The notes under the pieces are model-generated. The model was not told the origin of the DNA, made no database searches, and saw only the letters and a program-made list of their open reading frames with translations. From assembly GCA_963762865.1 (NCBI GenBank), contig CAVXNC010000018.1, positions 115,630 through 179,629 of the forward strand: DNA of 64,000 nt, written 5' to 3'. Within the stretch, counting starts at the first letter, position 1. Each line of letters opens with the position of its first letter. This DNA comes from DATHAP01 sp963762865 (GTDB lineage: Bacteria; Actinomycetota; Actinomycetes; JACCUZ01). This document shows, in pieces, positions 16,406 to 25,405 of this stretch. The position numbers were made by a program, and so were the translations under genes.

Positions 16406-17026
16406 TCAGGCGATGCGGCGGGCGCCCTGCTCCGCGGGCACGAAGGCCGGCTGACCGGCGGACGCCGCGGCCGGGTCGACCGGATCCGCGGCCCGGTCGG
16501 TGCCCGGGTCGAGCAGCCCGCGCTCGGGCAGGTCGGCCAGGACGATCTCGGTGCGGGCGGTGTCCTGGCTGCGGTCGGGGCTGGCCAGGGCGGCGGCCAT
16601 CTCGCGGGTCAGCGACCGGCCGGCGCTGCGGGCCAGCGCCAGGCGGACCAGCGGCAGCTCGAGGGTGGCCGGCGGGCCGGCGGGCGGCATGGCTGCCGGT
16701 CCCTGGACGGGGGCGGCGGCGAGCTCGCGGGTGACGGCCAGCTCGGCCGCCAGGGACTCGGCACGGGCCTCGGCCCGGGCGACCGCGTCCCGCATCTCGG
16801 CCACGGTCACCCGCAGGGCGATGACCTCGGCCGACAGGGCCGCGACCTGCGCGCGGCGGGTGGAGCGGACCAGGCGGGACATGGTGGCGGTCGTCCCGGC
16901 AGCGGCCGCCACCAGGGGACGGCGCAGGGCGGTGCGGACCGACCGGCCCCAGACGGCGAGCCGCCGGGGTCTACGGTGCCGTCCGCGGACCCGTGCTGCC
17001 TGCCGTTCCGCCTGGTCACGTCCCAT
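16406..17026 (-). CDS. Hypothetical coiled-coil protein
   Basis: About 206 residues from ATG 17026. A basic N-terminus with an Ala-rich stretch (RRPLVAAAAGTTATMSRL) leads to a coiled coil around LSAEVIALRVTVAEMRDAVA and continuing ARAEARAESLAAELAVTREL. Then comes a Pro/Ala-rich linker and a charged tail. I do not recognise a family. It is convergent with nuoD and almost touches the nuoD repeat. The start is uncertain because no clear ribosome site is seen. Confidence 0.6.
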   Translation of the reverse strand: MGRDQAERQAARVRGRHRRPRRLAVWGRSVRTALRRPLVAAAAGTTATMSRLVRSTRRAQVAALSAEVIALRVTVAEMRDAVARAEARAESLAAELAVTRELAAAPVQGPAAMPPAGPPATLELPLVRLALARSAGRSLTREMAAALASPDRSQDTARTEIVLADLPERGLLDPGTDRAADPVDPAAASAGQPAFVPAEQGARRIA

Positions 17027-17111
17027 GCCAGCGGACGGTACGCGGGCTGGGACCTCAGATGGTGGCAACACGCCCATACGCATCACATGTCACGCCAATA
17101 ACAGGAGTCAC

Positions 17112-17747
17112 ATGAGCCTCACGCTGCTCGACTGGCGGCGCCGGGTCGCCGCGCTCTACGCCGCGGTCCGGGCGGAGCCCGACGCCGCCGCCGGCCACGA
17201 GCTCTGGCGGGCGGGCCGGGACGGTCTGCTGGCCCACCACCCGCAGTCGCCGCTCCCGGTCGACGAGCGGGCCGACTTCCCTGGTGCCCGGGTGGCGCCG
17301 TACGACCCGGCCCTGCGCTTCGAGCTCGACCTCGACCCCGACGTCGAGCCGCACCGCCTCGAGGTGCCTACCGCCACCGACGGCGTGGTGCCCTTCGAGC
17401 GCTTCGCGGTCGTGCACCTGCCGGCCGACGGGCCGGCGCCGGGCGACCTGGACGTCTGGTGGCTGGACTCCTACGGCGGCGGGGTGTTCCTGCCGGTGAA
17501 GGACGGGCTGGCCGGGACGGACACCTATGGCGCCGGCCGCTACCTGCTGGACACGGTGAAGGGTGCCGACCTGGGCGGCGACGTCGACCTGGCGACCGGC
17601 CGCGGGACGCTTGTCGTGGACCTGAACTTCGCCTACAACCCGTCGTGCGCCTACGACTCGGCGTGGGTCTGCCCGCTGGCCCCGCCCGGGAACAGGCTCG
17701 CCGCCCCGGTGAGGGGCGGCGAGCTGTACCCGGTGCGGGTGGGTTGA
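17112..17747 (+). CDS. DUF1684 domain protein
   Basis: A 211-residue cytoplasmic protein. Family features are the N-terminal DWRRRVAALYAAVR, HELWRAGRDGLLAHHPQSPL, and the C-terminal YGAGRYLLDTVKGAD followed by LVVDLNFAYNPSCAYD and WVCPLAPPGNRL. The length is typical of DUF1684 proteins. ATG has an AGGAG site at 17103-17107. The function of the family is unknown. Confidence 0.88.
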   Translation: MSLTLLDWRRRVAALYAAVRAEPDAAAGHELWRAGRDGLLAHHPQSPLPVDERADFPGARVAPYDPALRFELDLDPDVEPHRLEVPTATDGVVPFERFAVVHLPADGPAPGDLDVWWLDSYGGGVFLPVKDGLAGTDTYGAGRYLLDTVKGADLGGDVDLATGRGTLVVDLNFAYNPSCAYDSAWVCPLAPPGNRLAAPVRGGELYPVRVG

Positions 17748-17767
17748 ACGAGGGCCGAGCGGGGCGA

Positions 17768-18775
17768 CTACCCGGCCAGCGCGGCGTCGGAGGAGAAGAC
17801 CAGTCCGACCGAGATCTTGCCCTGCTGGAGGGCGGTCTTGGTGAGCGGACCCCCGGCGTCCAGCGCCGAGAAGTCGTCGATCGCCAGGCCGTAGGTGTCC
17901 TCGAGACCCGGCTGGCAGAACGGGCGCTCCGGGCACTCCGGCGGGCCGCCGAGGACGATGCCCGAGCCGCACGTCTCGGCCAGGTCGGAGAGCGTCTCGA
18001 CGCCGTGCTCGTCGGCGAAGGCGGTGGTGACGGCGAAGGCGTTCTGGTCCTGCGCCGCGGCCGGCTCACCGAAGACCAGGCCGACCTTCTCGCCCAGCCC
18101 CTTGAGACCTTCGACGGTCGCGTCCAGGTCGCTGCTCGCGATCGGCTCGGCCGTGGCGCCGTTCTCGGCCTTGTTGATGAACTCGGTCAGTGTGCCGACG
18201 TACTCCGGCACGACGTCGACGTCGCCCTTCTCCAGGGCCGGCTCGATGACCTCGCGGTTGCTCAGCTGGCGGACGCTGGCGTCGAAGCCGGCCGCGTTCA
18301 GAACCTCGGCGTAGATGTTGGCGAGCGTCGCGTTCTCGGAGAAGTTGGCGTGGGCGACGGTGACCTTGCCGGACCCTCCGGAGAGGCCGTCGGCCAGGCC
18401 CTCGTCCTGCACGAACTGCTTGGCGACGTTGGGCGAGGTCTCGCGGTCGACGTCGGTCGACTTGTTCAGCGCAATCAGCTTGTCGGTGTCGAGCGCGGCC
18501 GACACCGCGTCGAGTGCCGCGAGCATCGCGTCGGAGGACGACTCGGCGTTGACCGCCGGGATGATGTTGTCGACGGTCTGCAGGCCCTGGTCGTCGTCGA
18601 GCACCACGAGCTCGTCGCCGGCCACGGGGGCGCAGTCCTCGGCACCGGCGGCGCTGTTGGAGGTCGTGGTCTTGGCCTTGGTCCCCGAGGAACCGCTGTC
18701 GCCGCAGCCGGCCAGGGCCAGGGCGAGGAAGAGGAGTGCGACGAGCCCAGCCCGTCCGTACGTGCGCGTGCGCAT
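17768..18775 (-). CDS. Glycine betaine/choline-type ABC substrate-binding lipoprotein, circularly permuted
   Basis: A 335-residue lipoprotein: signal peptide with lipobox LALAGC (Cys24), then a binding-protein fold. Residues 136-335 are the usual body of an OpuC/ProX-type receptor, from GKVTVAHANFSENATLANIY through PEYVGTLTEF to the end GLVFSSDAALAG. In ordinary family members that end is followed by a strand and helix of the type LVVLDDDQGLQ, DNIIPAVN, LDAVSAALDTDKLIALN. Here that segment instead lies at residues 55-127, directly after the lipobox. The order is therefore rotated. It binds quaternary amines or related osmolytes by inference and feeds the two permeases and ATPase next to it. 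Confidence 0.88.
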   Translation of the reverse strand: MRTRTYGRAGLVALLFLALALAGCGDSGSSGTKAKTTTSNSAAGAEDCAPVAGDELVVLDDDQGLQTVDNIIPAVNAESSSDAMLAALDAVSAALDTDKLIALNKSTDVDRETSPNVAKQFVQDEGLADGLSGGSGKVTVAHANFSENATLANIYAEVLNAAGFDASVRQLSNREVIEPALEKGDVDVVPEYVGTLTEFINKAENGATAEPIASSDLDATVEGLKGLGEKVGLVFGEPAAAQDQNAFAVTTAFADEHGVETLSDLAETCGSGIVLGGPPECPERPFCQPGLEDTYGLAIDDFSALDAGGPLTKTALQQGKISVGLVFSSDAALAG

Positions 18776-18956
18776 GTGCAGCCCGCCTTCTGTGTCCCGC
18801 CGCCGCGGGGGCCGCGCCGGCGCGTGTCTGGCGAGCCGCGATCCCGGCCCGCAGGGACCAGCCTTACCGCCGGGTATGACAGTTGCAACTCCTGGCCCGG
18901 TCACGGACGGGTCACGAAACGCGCGGCCGCCTCTCGCCGGTCGCAAACCCGCCGGT

Positions 18957-19706
18957 TCAGAGGGCATCGACGGCCGCAGTGTCCAGCGCTGCCCGCCGGC
19001 GCAGCACGCGCGGCCGCTCCCGCCCGGGCGTCACGCTGCGCTGCACGAGGGCCAGCACACCCTCGGTGACCAGCGCCAGCAAGGCGACCAGGATGCCGCC
19101 GGCAAGGATCTGCGGCTGGTCCTGCTGACCGAACCCGTCGGTGATGATCCGCCCGAGCCCGCCACCGCCCACCAGCGCGGCGAGGGTGGCCGTCGCGACG
19201 ACCTGGACCGTCGCGGTCCGGAAACCCGCTGCGATCAGCGGCACCGCCAGCGGGAGCTCGACCCTCAGCAGCACGGACCGCCCCGACAGGCCCATCCCCC
19301 TGGCCGCCTCCACCACGTCGCGGTCGACCTCGCGCACGCCGACGTAGGTGTTGGTGAGCAGCGGCGGGATCGCGAAGACGGCCAGCGCGATGATCGTGGC
19401 GCGGTTGCCGAAGCCGATCGAGGTCGCGGCGAAGATCGTCAGCAGCGCGAGGGTCGGGATGGCCCGCGAGACGTTGGACACCACCACGGTCAGACCGCCG
19501 CCACGGCCGGTGTGCCCCAGAGCCAGGGCGAGCGGCAGCGCGATCACCGAGGCGATCAGCACCGAGAAGCCCGTGATGTAGAGGTGCTCGTAGGTGAGAT
19601 AGGGCACACCGGTCGACCCCTGGTAGTTCAGCGGGTCGTTCAGCCAGACGATCGCGTCGCCCAAGGTGTTCATCGGCACCGGCACCGCGCCGACCGACGC
19701 GCTCAC
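18957..19706 (-). CDS. Glycine betaine/osmoprotectant ABC permease
   Basis: A 249-residue membrane protein with about six helices and the binding-protein-dependent permease loop EAARGMGLSGRSVLLRVELP, which contacts the ATPase. LYITGFSVLIASVIALPLAL is the first helix. GTG 19706 overlaps the stop of the second permease by four bases (GTGA). A 181-base gap with no gene separates it from the binding-protein gene downstream. Confidence 0.92.
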   Translation of the reverse strand: MSASVGAVPVPMNTLGDAIVWLNDPLNYQGSTGVPYLTYEHLYITGFSVLIASVIALPLALALGHTGRGGGLTVVVSNVSRAIPTLALLTIFAATSIGFGNRATIIALAVFAIPPLLTNTYVGVREVDRDVVEAARGMGLSGRSVLLRVELPLAVPLIAAGFRTATVQVVATATLAALVGGGGLGRIITDGFGQQDQPQILAGGILVALLALVTEGVLALVQRSVTPGRERPRVLRRRAALDTAAVDAL

Positions 19707-20416
19707 GAGCGCCCCGCCGACCACGGTGTCATCAGCCGGGTCGCGCCGGCCAGCAGCACGTCGAACGTGAGGCCAAGGGCGACCGTGAGCACCGACGCCG
19801 TGAGGATCTCCGCTCGGTAGAAGTTGTTCTGGAAGCCCCGCAGGATCAGCCCGCCAAGGCCCCCGTAGCCGACGACCACGCCGACGGTGACCAGGGCCAC
19901 CGTGGACACGGTCGCCACCCGGACGCCGGCCATGATCGTGGGCAGCGCGACCGGCACCTCCACCTGCCAGAGCAGCCGGGCTCGGCCGTACCCCATGCCC
20001 TTCGCCGCCTCCCGCACGTCCTCCGGCACACCTTCCAGCCCGGTGAGGATGTTGCGCACCAGGACCAGGAGGGCGTACATCACGAGACCGAACAGCACGG
20101 TGCGCCGGTTGGGGCCGAAGGCGTCGAGCGGGACGAGGAACGCGAAGAGTGCGAGGGACGGGATCGTGTAGAGCACGCCGCTGAGGCCGAGCACCGGGGC
20201 CGCGAGCCGGTGGTAGCGGTGTGCCAGGATCGCCAGCGGGAAGGCCACCAGCAGCCCGATGACAACTGTCTCCACGGACAGCAGGACGTGGTCGACGAAG
20301 GCCTTCTGCAGGTCGGCCGAGTTGTCCTGCACGTAGTCCCAAGAGAACCAAGGGTTGGCTGCCTCGCCGGAGGTCGATACTGACGGTGCGGCACGCACTC
20401 CGGACAGGAAGGGCAC
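19703..20416 (-). CDS. Glycine betaine/osmoprotectant ABC permease
   Basis: Up to 237 residues, six helices, with the coupling loop REAAKGMGYGRARLLWQVEV. It pairs with the following permease as in OpuCB/OpuCD. The listed GTG 20416 is only three bases from the divergent ATPase start, so no promoter would fit. An internal GTG at 20332 (YVQDN region), just before the first helix, may be the real start. Confidence 0.88.
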   Translation of the reverse strand: MPFLSGVRAAPSVSTSGEAANPWFSWDYVQDNSADLQKAFVDHVLLSVETVVIGLLVAFPLAILAHRYHRLAAPVLGLSGVLYTIPSLALFAFLVPLDAFGPNRRTVLFGLVMYALLVLVRNILTGLEGVPEDVREAAKGMGYGRARLLWQVEVPVALPTIMAGVRVATVSTVALVTVGVVVGYGGLGGLILRGFQNNFYRAEILTASVLTVALGLTFDVLLAGATRLMTPWSAGRS

Positions 20417-20418
20417 GG

Positions 20419-21594
20419 GTGGACGCTACCCCGGAACCGATGATCCGACTCGAGGGCGTCGGCAAGCGTTACGACGACGGCACCGTCGCCGTGCACGAGC
20501 TCGACCTCGACGTGCCGGAGGGCGAGCTCGTCGTGCTCGTCGGGCCGTCCGGGTGCGGCAAGTCGACGACGCTGAAGATGGTCAACCGGCTCATCGAGCC
20601 GACCAGCGGGCGCATCCTGCTCGAGGGCGAGGACGTCACGCACACCGACCCGGTAGCCCTACGACGGCGGATGGGCTACGTCATCCAGCAGACCGGTCTC
20701 TTCCCGCACCAGACCGTGGCGACCAACGTCGCGACGGTGCCGCGCCTGCTCGGCTGGGACAAGAAGCGCGTCCAGGAGCGGACCATGGAGCTCCTGGACC
20801 TGGTCGGTCTCGAGCCCGCGCGCTTCGCGAAGCGCTACCCCCACCAGCTCTCCGGCGGTCAGAAGCAGCGCGTCGGCGTCGCCCGCGCACTCGCCGCCGA
20901 CCCGCCCGTCCTGCTGATGGACGAGCCCTTCGGCGCCGTCGACCCGATCGTCCGCGACCGGCTGCAGGCGGAGTTCGTGCGCCTGCAGCGTGCGGTCCGC
21001 AAGACCGTCCTCTTCGTCACCCACGACCTCGACGAGGCGGTGCGGGTGGGTGACCGGATCGCCGTCTTCCGCGACGGCGGACACCTCGAGCAGTACGACG
21101 CGCCACCGCGGATCCTCGGCAACCCGGCCACCGAGTTCGTCCGGAAGTTCGTCGGCAGCGACCGCGGCCTCAAGCGGCTGTCGGTCACCGCGATCGACGT
21201 CTCCGACCTCGACCACCCACCGGTCGTGCACCTGCAGGACCGGGTCGCCGCAGCCATCGGAGAGCTGGAGGCCGCTCGCGCCCGCTGGGCGGTGGTGCTC
21301 GACGACCACGACAACCTGCACGGCTGGTTCGCGGCGGACGAGCCCGGCGACGGGACCGTCGCCGACCGCGCGCGCCGGATGGAGGCCTGGGTGCCGGTCG
21401 GGTCGTCACTGAAGGCCGCGTTCTCCGAGATGCTGCAGCACGACGCGGGCTGGGTCGCCGTCCTCGACGGCGACCGGTACCTCGGCGTCCTGACGCCGGG
21501 GACCCTGCACGAGGCGCTGCGCCGGTCGGTCGAGTCCGACCTCAAGGGCGTGGCGCCCGACGACGTCGACCTGGAGATCGTGCCGTCGGCGTGA
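20419..21594 (+). CDS. Glycine betaine/osmoprotectant ABC ATPase
   Basis: A 391-residue ATPase. Walker A is GPSGCGKST, the Q-loop follows, the signature is LSGGQKQRVGVARAL and Walker B is VLLMDEPFGAVDP. The C-terminal 120 residues (from about 255) form a CBS-like region, as in OpuCA, which senses osmolarity or nucleotides. GTG 20419 follows an AGGAAGGG site; ATG 20440 is an alternative. It is divergent from the permeases, so the transporter is expressed from two back-to-back units. Confidence 0.92.
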   Translation: MDATPEPMIRLEGVGKRYDDGTVAVHELDLDVPEGELVVLVGPSGCGKSTTLKMVNRLIEPTSGRILLEGEDVTHTDPVALRRRMGYVIQQTGLFPHQTVATNVATVPRLLGWDKKRVQERTMELLDLVGLEPARFAKRYPHQLSGGQKQRVGVARALAADPPVLLMDEPFGAVDPIVRDRLQAEFVRLQRAVRKTVLFVTHDLDEAVRVGDRIAVFRDGGHLEQYDAPPRILGNPATEFVRKFVGSDRGLKRLSVTAIDVSDLDHPPVVHLQDRVAAAIGELEAARARWAVVLDDHDNLHGWFAADEPGDGTVADRARRMEAWVPVGSSLKAAFSEMLQHDAGWVAVLDGDRYLGVLTPGTLHEALRRSVESDLKGVAPDDVDLEIVPSA

Positions 21595-21609
21595 CGGCGT
21601 GGTGAACGG

Positions 21610-22371
21610 GTGACCGGCACCGTCACCGTCGCGGAGGCGGCGCTGCTGGTGCTTGCCGGCTTTGCCGCCGGGCTCGTCGGGAGCGTCGCCGGCCTCGCGT
21701 CGATGGTCAGCTACCCGGCGCTGCTCGCCGTCGGGCTCTCCCCGGTGGCGGCCAACGTCACCAACACGGTGGGCATCACCTTCGCGGGTGTCGGGTCGAC
21801 GCTCGGATCGCGGCCGGAGCTCGCCGGCCAGGGACGCTCGCTGCGTGTCCTCGGGCCGACCGCTGTCGTCGGCGGCCTCGCCGGGGCCGCATTGCTGCTC
21901 GTCACCCCGGCCGAGGCCTTCGAGAAGCTGGTGCCCGTCCTCATCGCCGGCGCGGCGGTCGCAGTGCTGGTGCGGCCGCGCGCGCACCTCGACGTCACAC
22001 CCGGGCGTCGCGACCAGGTCCTGCAGGTCGCCGGCATCCTGCTGGCCTCGGTCTACGGCGGCTACTTCGGTGCAGCCGCCGGCGTGATGATGCTGGCGGT
22101 CCTGACGCTGACCTCGGCGTCGCCCCTGCCGCGCAGCATCGCGCTGAAGAACGTGCTGCTCTTCGCCGCCAACGCCGTCGCCGCGCTCTGGTTCGTCGTC
22201 GCCGGCCCGGTCGAGTGGGCAGCGGCGGTGCCCATCGGTGCCGGCTTCTTCCTCGGCGGCCGGCTCGGCCCGGCGGTGGTGCGGCGGGCTCCGGCCCGCC
22301 CGCTGCGGCTCTTCATCGCGGCCTCCGGCCTGGTCGTCGCCGCCGTGCTGGCCCGCGACGCCTGGTCCTGA
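21610..22371 (+). CDS. TauE/SafE-family (TSUP) membrane exporter
   Basis: A 253-residue protein with about seven to eight helices. The first half begins LLVLAGFAAGLVGSVAGLAS and contains SYPALLAVGLSPVAANVTNT, the repeat signature of TSUP proteins; the second half repeats it at GGYFGAAAGVMMLAVL. These proteins export sulfite, organosulfonates or related anions. GTG 21610 lies 15 bases past the ATPase stop, so both may share a transcript. Confidence 0.85.
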   Translation: MTGTVTVAEAALLVLAGFAAGLVGSVAGLASMVSYPALLAVGLSPVAANVTNTVGITFAGVGSTLGSRPELAGQGRSLRVLGPTAVVGGLAGAALLLVTPAEAFEKLVPVLIAGAAVAVLVRPRAHLDVTPGRRDQVLQVAGILLASVYGGYFGAAAGVMMLAVLTLTSASPLPRSIALKNVLLFAANAVAALWFVVAGPVEWAAAVPIGAGFFLGGRLGPAVVRRAPARPLRLFIAASGLVVAAVLARDAWS

Positions 22372-22410
22372 CGGCCGGGCACTCGTGACCGGTCGGGGGC
22401 GCCGGGTTGA

Positions 22411-23466
22411 ATGAGTGGCGTGGCGACGGCGCGGTGGGTCCTGCACGTCGACCTCGACCAGTTCCTCGCCGCCGCAGAGATGCTCCGCCGCCCCGAGCTG
22501 CGGGGGCTGCCGGTCGTCGTCGGCGGCGATGGCGACCCGACCAAGCGTGGCGTCGTGAGCACCGCGTCGTACGAGGCACGTGCCCTCGGCGTGCACTCCG
22601 GCGTGCCGCTGCGCACGGCCGCCAAACGTGCACCGGACGCCGTCTTCCTCGCGGTCGACAAGCCCTACTACGACGCGGTGTCGGCCGAGGTGATGACGGC
22701 CCTCAAGCAGGTCGAGGCTCAGCGGTACGTCGTCGAGGTGCTCGGCTGGGACGAGGCATTCGTGGCGGCCGACACCGACGACCCCGAGGCACTGGCGCTG
22801 CGGATCCAGCGCGCGGTGCTCGACGCGAGCGGGCTGGACTGCAGTGTCGGCATCGGGCAGAACCCCTTGCAGGCCAAGCTCGCGACCGACTTCGGCAAGC
22901 CGCACGGCGTCTACCGCCTGACGCACGACACCTGGCAGGACGTGATGGGTGCGCTGCCGACGGACGCGCTGTGGGGCATCGGTCGCAAGACCGCCGCAAA
23001 GCTCGCCGCGCTCGGCATCACCACCGTCGACGAGCTCGCGTCCGCCGACACCGAGCGGCTGGCCGGTCACTTCGGCCCGGCCACCGGGCCGTGGCTCGTC
23101 AGGCGAGCCACCGGCCGCGACCCGTCGAAGGTCGTCGACACACCGTGGCAGGCGCGCAGCCGCGGGCGCCAGGTCACCTACCAGCAGGACATCGCGGACT
23201 GGGACGACGTACGTCGCGAGCTGCTGGCGCTGGTCCCGGTCGTCGTGGCCGACGTCGAGACCGAGGGACGGCCGGCGACCCGCATCGTGGTGACCGTCCG
23301 CTACCCGACGTTCCTCACCCGGTCGCACGGTCGCTCCCTCCCCGAGCCCACCGCCGACCCGGCAGTCATCGAGGCGGCAGCGCTGGAGGCGTTGGCGATG
23401 TTCGACGACCACCGGCCGGTGCGGCTGCTGGGCCTGCGGGCCGAGCTGGCGGTGGCCGGGTCCTGA
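22411..23466 (+). CDS. dinB2: Y-family DNA polymerase, DinB2-type with Leu steric gate
   Basis: A 351-residue translesion polymerase. Metal-binding acids are Asp14 and Asp16 in HVDLDQFLAAAE, and Asp114-Glu115 in VLGWDEAF. The helix-hairpin-helix thumb is ALWGIGRKTAAKLAALGI, and the little finger follows to the end. The residue normally Phe or Tyr (steric gate against ribonucleotides) is Leu19. Mycobacterium smegmatis DinB2 has the same Leu and WDEA arrangement and inserts ribonucleotides readily. No beta-clamp motif is evident at the C-terminus. It follows the exporter gene by 39 bases; no LexA box was recognised. Confidence 0.9.
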   Translation: MSGVATARWVLHVDLDQFLAAAEMLRRPELRGLPVVVGGDGDPTKRGVVSTASYEARALGVHSGVPLRTAAKRAPDAVFLAVDKPYYDAVSAEVMTALKQVEAQRYVVEVLGWDEAFVAADTDDPEALALRIQRAVLDASGLDCSVGIGQNPLQAKLATDFGKPHGVYRLTHDTWQDVMGALPTDALWGIGRKTAAKLAALGITTVDELASADTERLAGHFGPATGPWLVRRATGRDPSKVVDTPWQARSRGRQVTYQQDIADWDDVRRELLALVPVVVADVETEGRPATRIVVTVRYPTFLTRSHGRSLPEPTADPAVIEAAALEALAMFDDHRPVRLLGLRAELAVAGS

Positions 23467-23479
23467 GAGCTGGCCGGCG

Positions 23480-24121
23480 CTAGGACCGGGAAGCGCGGTG
23501 CGCCAGCACGACCGCCTGCAGCCGGTCACGGACGCCCAGCTTCATCAGGATCCGCGCGACGTGCGTCTTCACGGTGCCCTCGCCGATCACCAGCTCCGTC
23601 GCGATCTCGCCGTTGGACATTCCCTGCGCCATCAGCGCGAGCACCTCCCGCTCGCGCCCGGTCAGTGCCCGCAGCCTGCCCTCGGCCGGCGGCAGTCGCC
23701 GGGCTGACAGGTCAGCGGCGACCCGGCGGGCCGCCGCGCCGGAGAGCACGGCGTCCCCGACCGCGGCGGCGCGGACTGCGGCGACCAACCGCTCGGCGGG
23801 CACGTCCTTGAGCAGGTAGCCGCTGGCGCCGTCCGCCAGCGCGGCTCGCACGTGCTCGTCGGTGTCGAACGTGGTGAGCACGATGACCCTGGCGCGGGCA
23901 CCGATCTCGGCAAGCCGGCGGGTCGTCGCGAGCCCGTCCAGCCGCGGCATCCGGATGTCCATCAGCAGCACGTCCGGGTCGAGCTCGGCGACCAGGGCCA
24001 GCGCCTCCTCGCCGTCCGCTGCCTCGCCGACGACCTCGAGGTCCGGCTCGGCGGAGAGCAGCATCCGTAGCCCGCCACGCACCAGGTGCTCGTCGTCGAC
24101 GATGCCGACGGTGATGGTCAC
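23480..24121 (-). CDS. NarL/LuxR-family response regulator
   Basis: A 213-residue two-component regulator. The receiver domain starts TVGIVDDEHLVRGGLRMLL, with phospho-Asp in DVLLMDIRMP and the Lys in GYLLKDVP. The C-terminal LuxR HTH shows LTGREREVLALMAQGMSNGE then GTVKTHVARILMKLGV. GTG 24121 overlaps the kinase stop by four bases, so the pair is translationally coupled. Confidence 0.96.
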   Translation of the reverse strand: MTITVGIVDDEHLVRGGLRMLLSAEPDLEVVGEAADGEEALALVAELDPDVLLMDIRMPRLDGLATTRRLAEIGARARVIVLTTFDTDEHVRAALADGASGYLLKDVPAERLVAAVRAAAVGDAVLSGAAARRVAADLSARRLPPAEGRLRALTGREREVLALMAQGMSNGEIATELVIGEGTVKTHVARILMKLGVRDRLQAVVLAHRASRS

Positions 24122-25263
24122 CGGCCGCCGCCAGTCGGCAACACGGCGTGGACGAGGTAGCCGCCCTCCGGCGTCGGTCCGGTCTCCAGCCGGCCGCCGA
24201 AGAGAGCCACCCGCTCCTGCATGCCGATCAGGCCGTGGCCGACGTGGCCGTTGCGGAGCACCGCGGTTCGCCCCGGTTCGTTGTGCACTCGCAGGTGGAG
24301 CGCGCCGGAGGCGTGCCGGACGGTGACCGCGACCGGCACCGGCCCGGCATGCTTGAGCACGTTGGTCAACGACTCCTGCACGATGCGGTACGCGGACAGG
24401 TCCAGGCCAGGCGGCAACGCCGTCGGCTGCCCCTCGAGATCGACCTCGACCCGCAACCCGGCCGAGCTCACCTGCTCGACCAGCTCGTCGAGCCGCTGCA
24501 TCCCCGGACGGCCGGCCAGGTCTGCCTCGGTCTGGTCGACGAGCAGCACCTCGAGCAGTCGGCGCATCTCGGCCAGACCGGCCCGACCGACCGACTCGAT
24601 CGAGCCCAGCGCACCTGCCACCGCTGCCTGGTCGGTGCCGAGCACCCGACCGGCTGCCTGGGCCTGCAGCACGATGACCGCCATCGAGTGCGCGACCAGG
24701 TCGTGCAGCTCGGCGGCGATGCGCGCCCGCTCGTACGCCACGGCCGCCCGGGTCGCCTCGTCCCGATCGCGCTCCAGGGCCGCCGCGTGGTCGACCAGGC
24801 GCTCGTGCTCCAGGTGCCGGGAGCGCAGCCAACGCCCGAGCCCCCAGGTGCCGGCGAGCACGAACCACCCGGGTAGCACCTCGTCCAGCGGGTCGCCGTC
24901 CTGCAACCGGGGCAGGTCGACGGCCAGCACGCCTGCCGCCACCAGCACGCAGCCCGCCGCCGTCGCCCGCGTCCCCGCGTGCCGACCGAGCGCGAACACG
25001 ACCAGCAGCAGGGCGAACCACACCTGCCCGAGACCGACGTCGAGGCGGTGCTCGGCGGTCGCCGCGGCGACCACGACGACGAGCACCACGAGCGGGGCCC
25101 GCCGCGCCCAGAGCAGCGGAAGGGTGCAGCCCAGCGCGACCGCGGCATGCACGGCGCGCCGTCCGGCGCTGGCGTCCGAGGACCACACCTCCGCCTGAGC
25201 GGTCACGACGAGCACCGCCACGACGACCAGGAACCCCACGCGGGCCGCCCGCTGCCAGTCCAC
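24118..25263 (-). CDS. NarL-type sensor histidine kinase
   Basis: About 381 residues with four or five membrane helices in the first 150, then a HisKA_3 dimerisation domain with the phospho-His in ERARIAAELHDLVAHSM and a HATPase with the N-box RIVQESLTNVLKHA and G-box HVGHGLIGMQERV. No extracellular sensor domain is seen, so it resembles the membrane-embedded sensors of cell-envelope stress. Its start is uncertain: GTG 25263 is taken as the first codon next to the conserved helix, with further GTGs at 25290 and 25296. Confidence 0.9.
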   Translation of the reverse strand: MDWQRAARVGFLVVVAVLVVTAQAEVWSSDASAGRRAVHAAVALGCTLPLLWARRAPLVVLVVVVAAATAEHRLDVGLGQVWFALLLVVFALGRHAGTRATAAGCVLVAAGVLAVDLPRLQDGDPLDEVLPGWFVLAGTWGLGRWLRSRHLEHERLVDHAAALERDRDEATRAAVAYERARIAAELHDLVAHSMAVIVLQAQAAGRVLGTDQAAVAGALGSIESVGRAGLAEMRRLLEVLLVDQTEADLAGRPGMQRLDELVEQVSSAGLRVEVDLEGQPTALPPGLDLSAYRIVQESLTNVLKHAGPVPVAVTVRHASGALHLRVHNEPGRTAVLRNGHVGHGLIGMQERVALFGGRLETGPTPEGGYLVHAVLPTGGGR

Positions 25264-25405
25264 GTCCCGAATGTAGTGATCACGGCGCACCGGCACGTCT
25301 GTCTTGCGGCATACCCCGGGACCGGTCGACGGGGAGACGACCCGGGCCGCCGGGCCGCCTAGCGTCGGGAGGCGTCGACCCCTACCCGCGAGCACAGGAG
25401 CGCAC

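Noticed and set aside
21406..23529. A 707-residue minus-strand frame
   Set aside because: It is antisense to the ABC ATPase, TauE-type and dinB2 genes, which have clear motifs; its own sequence shows none.
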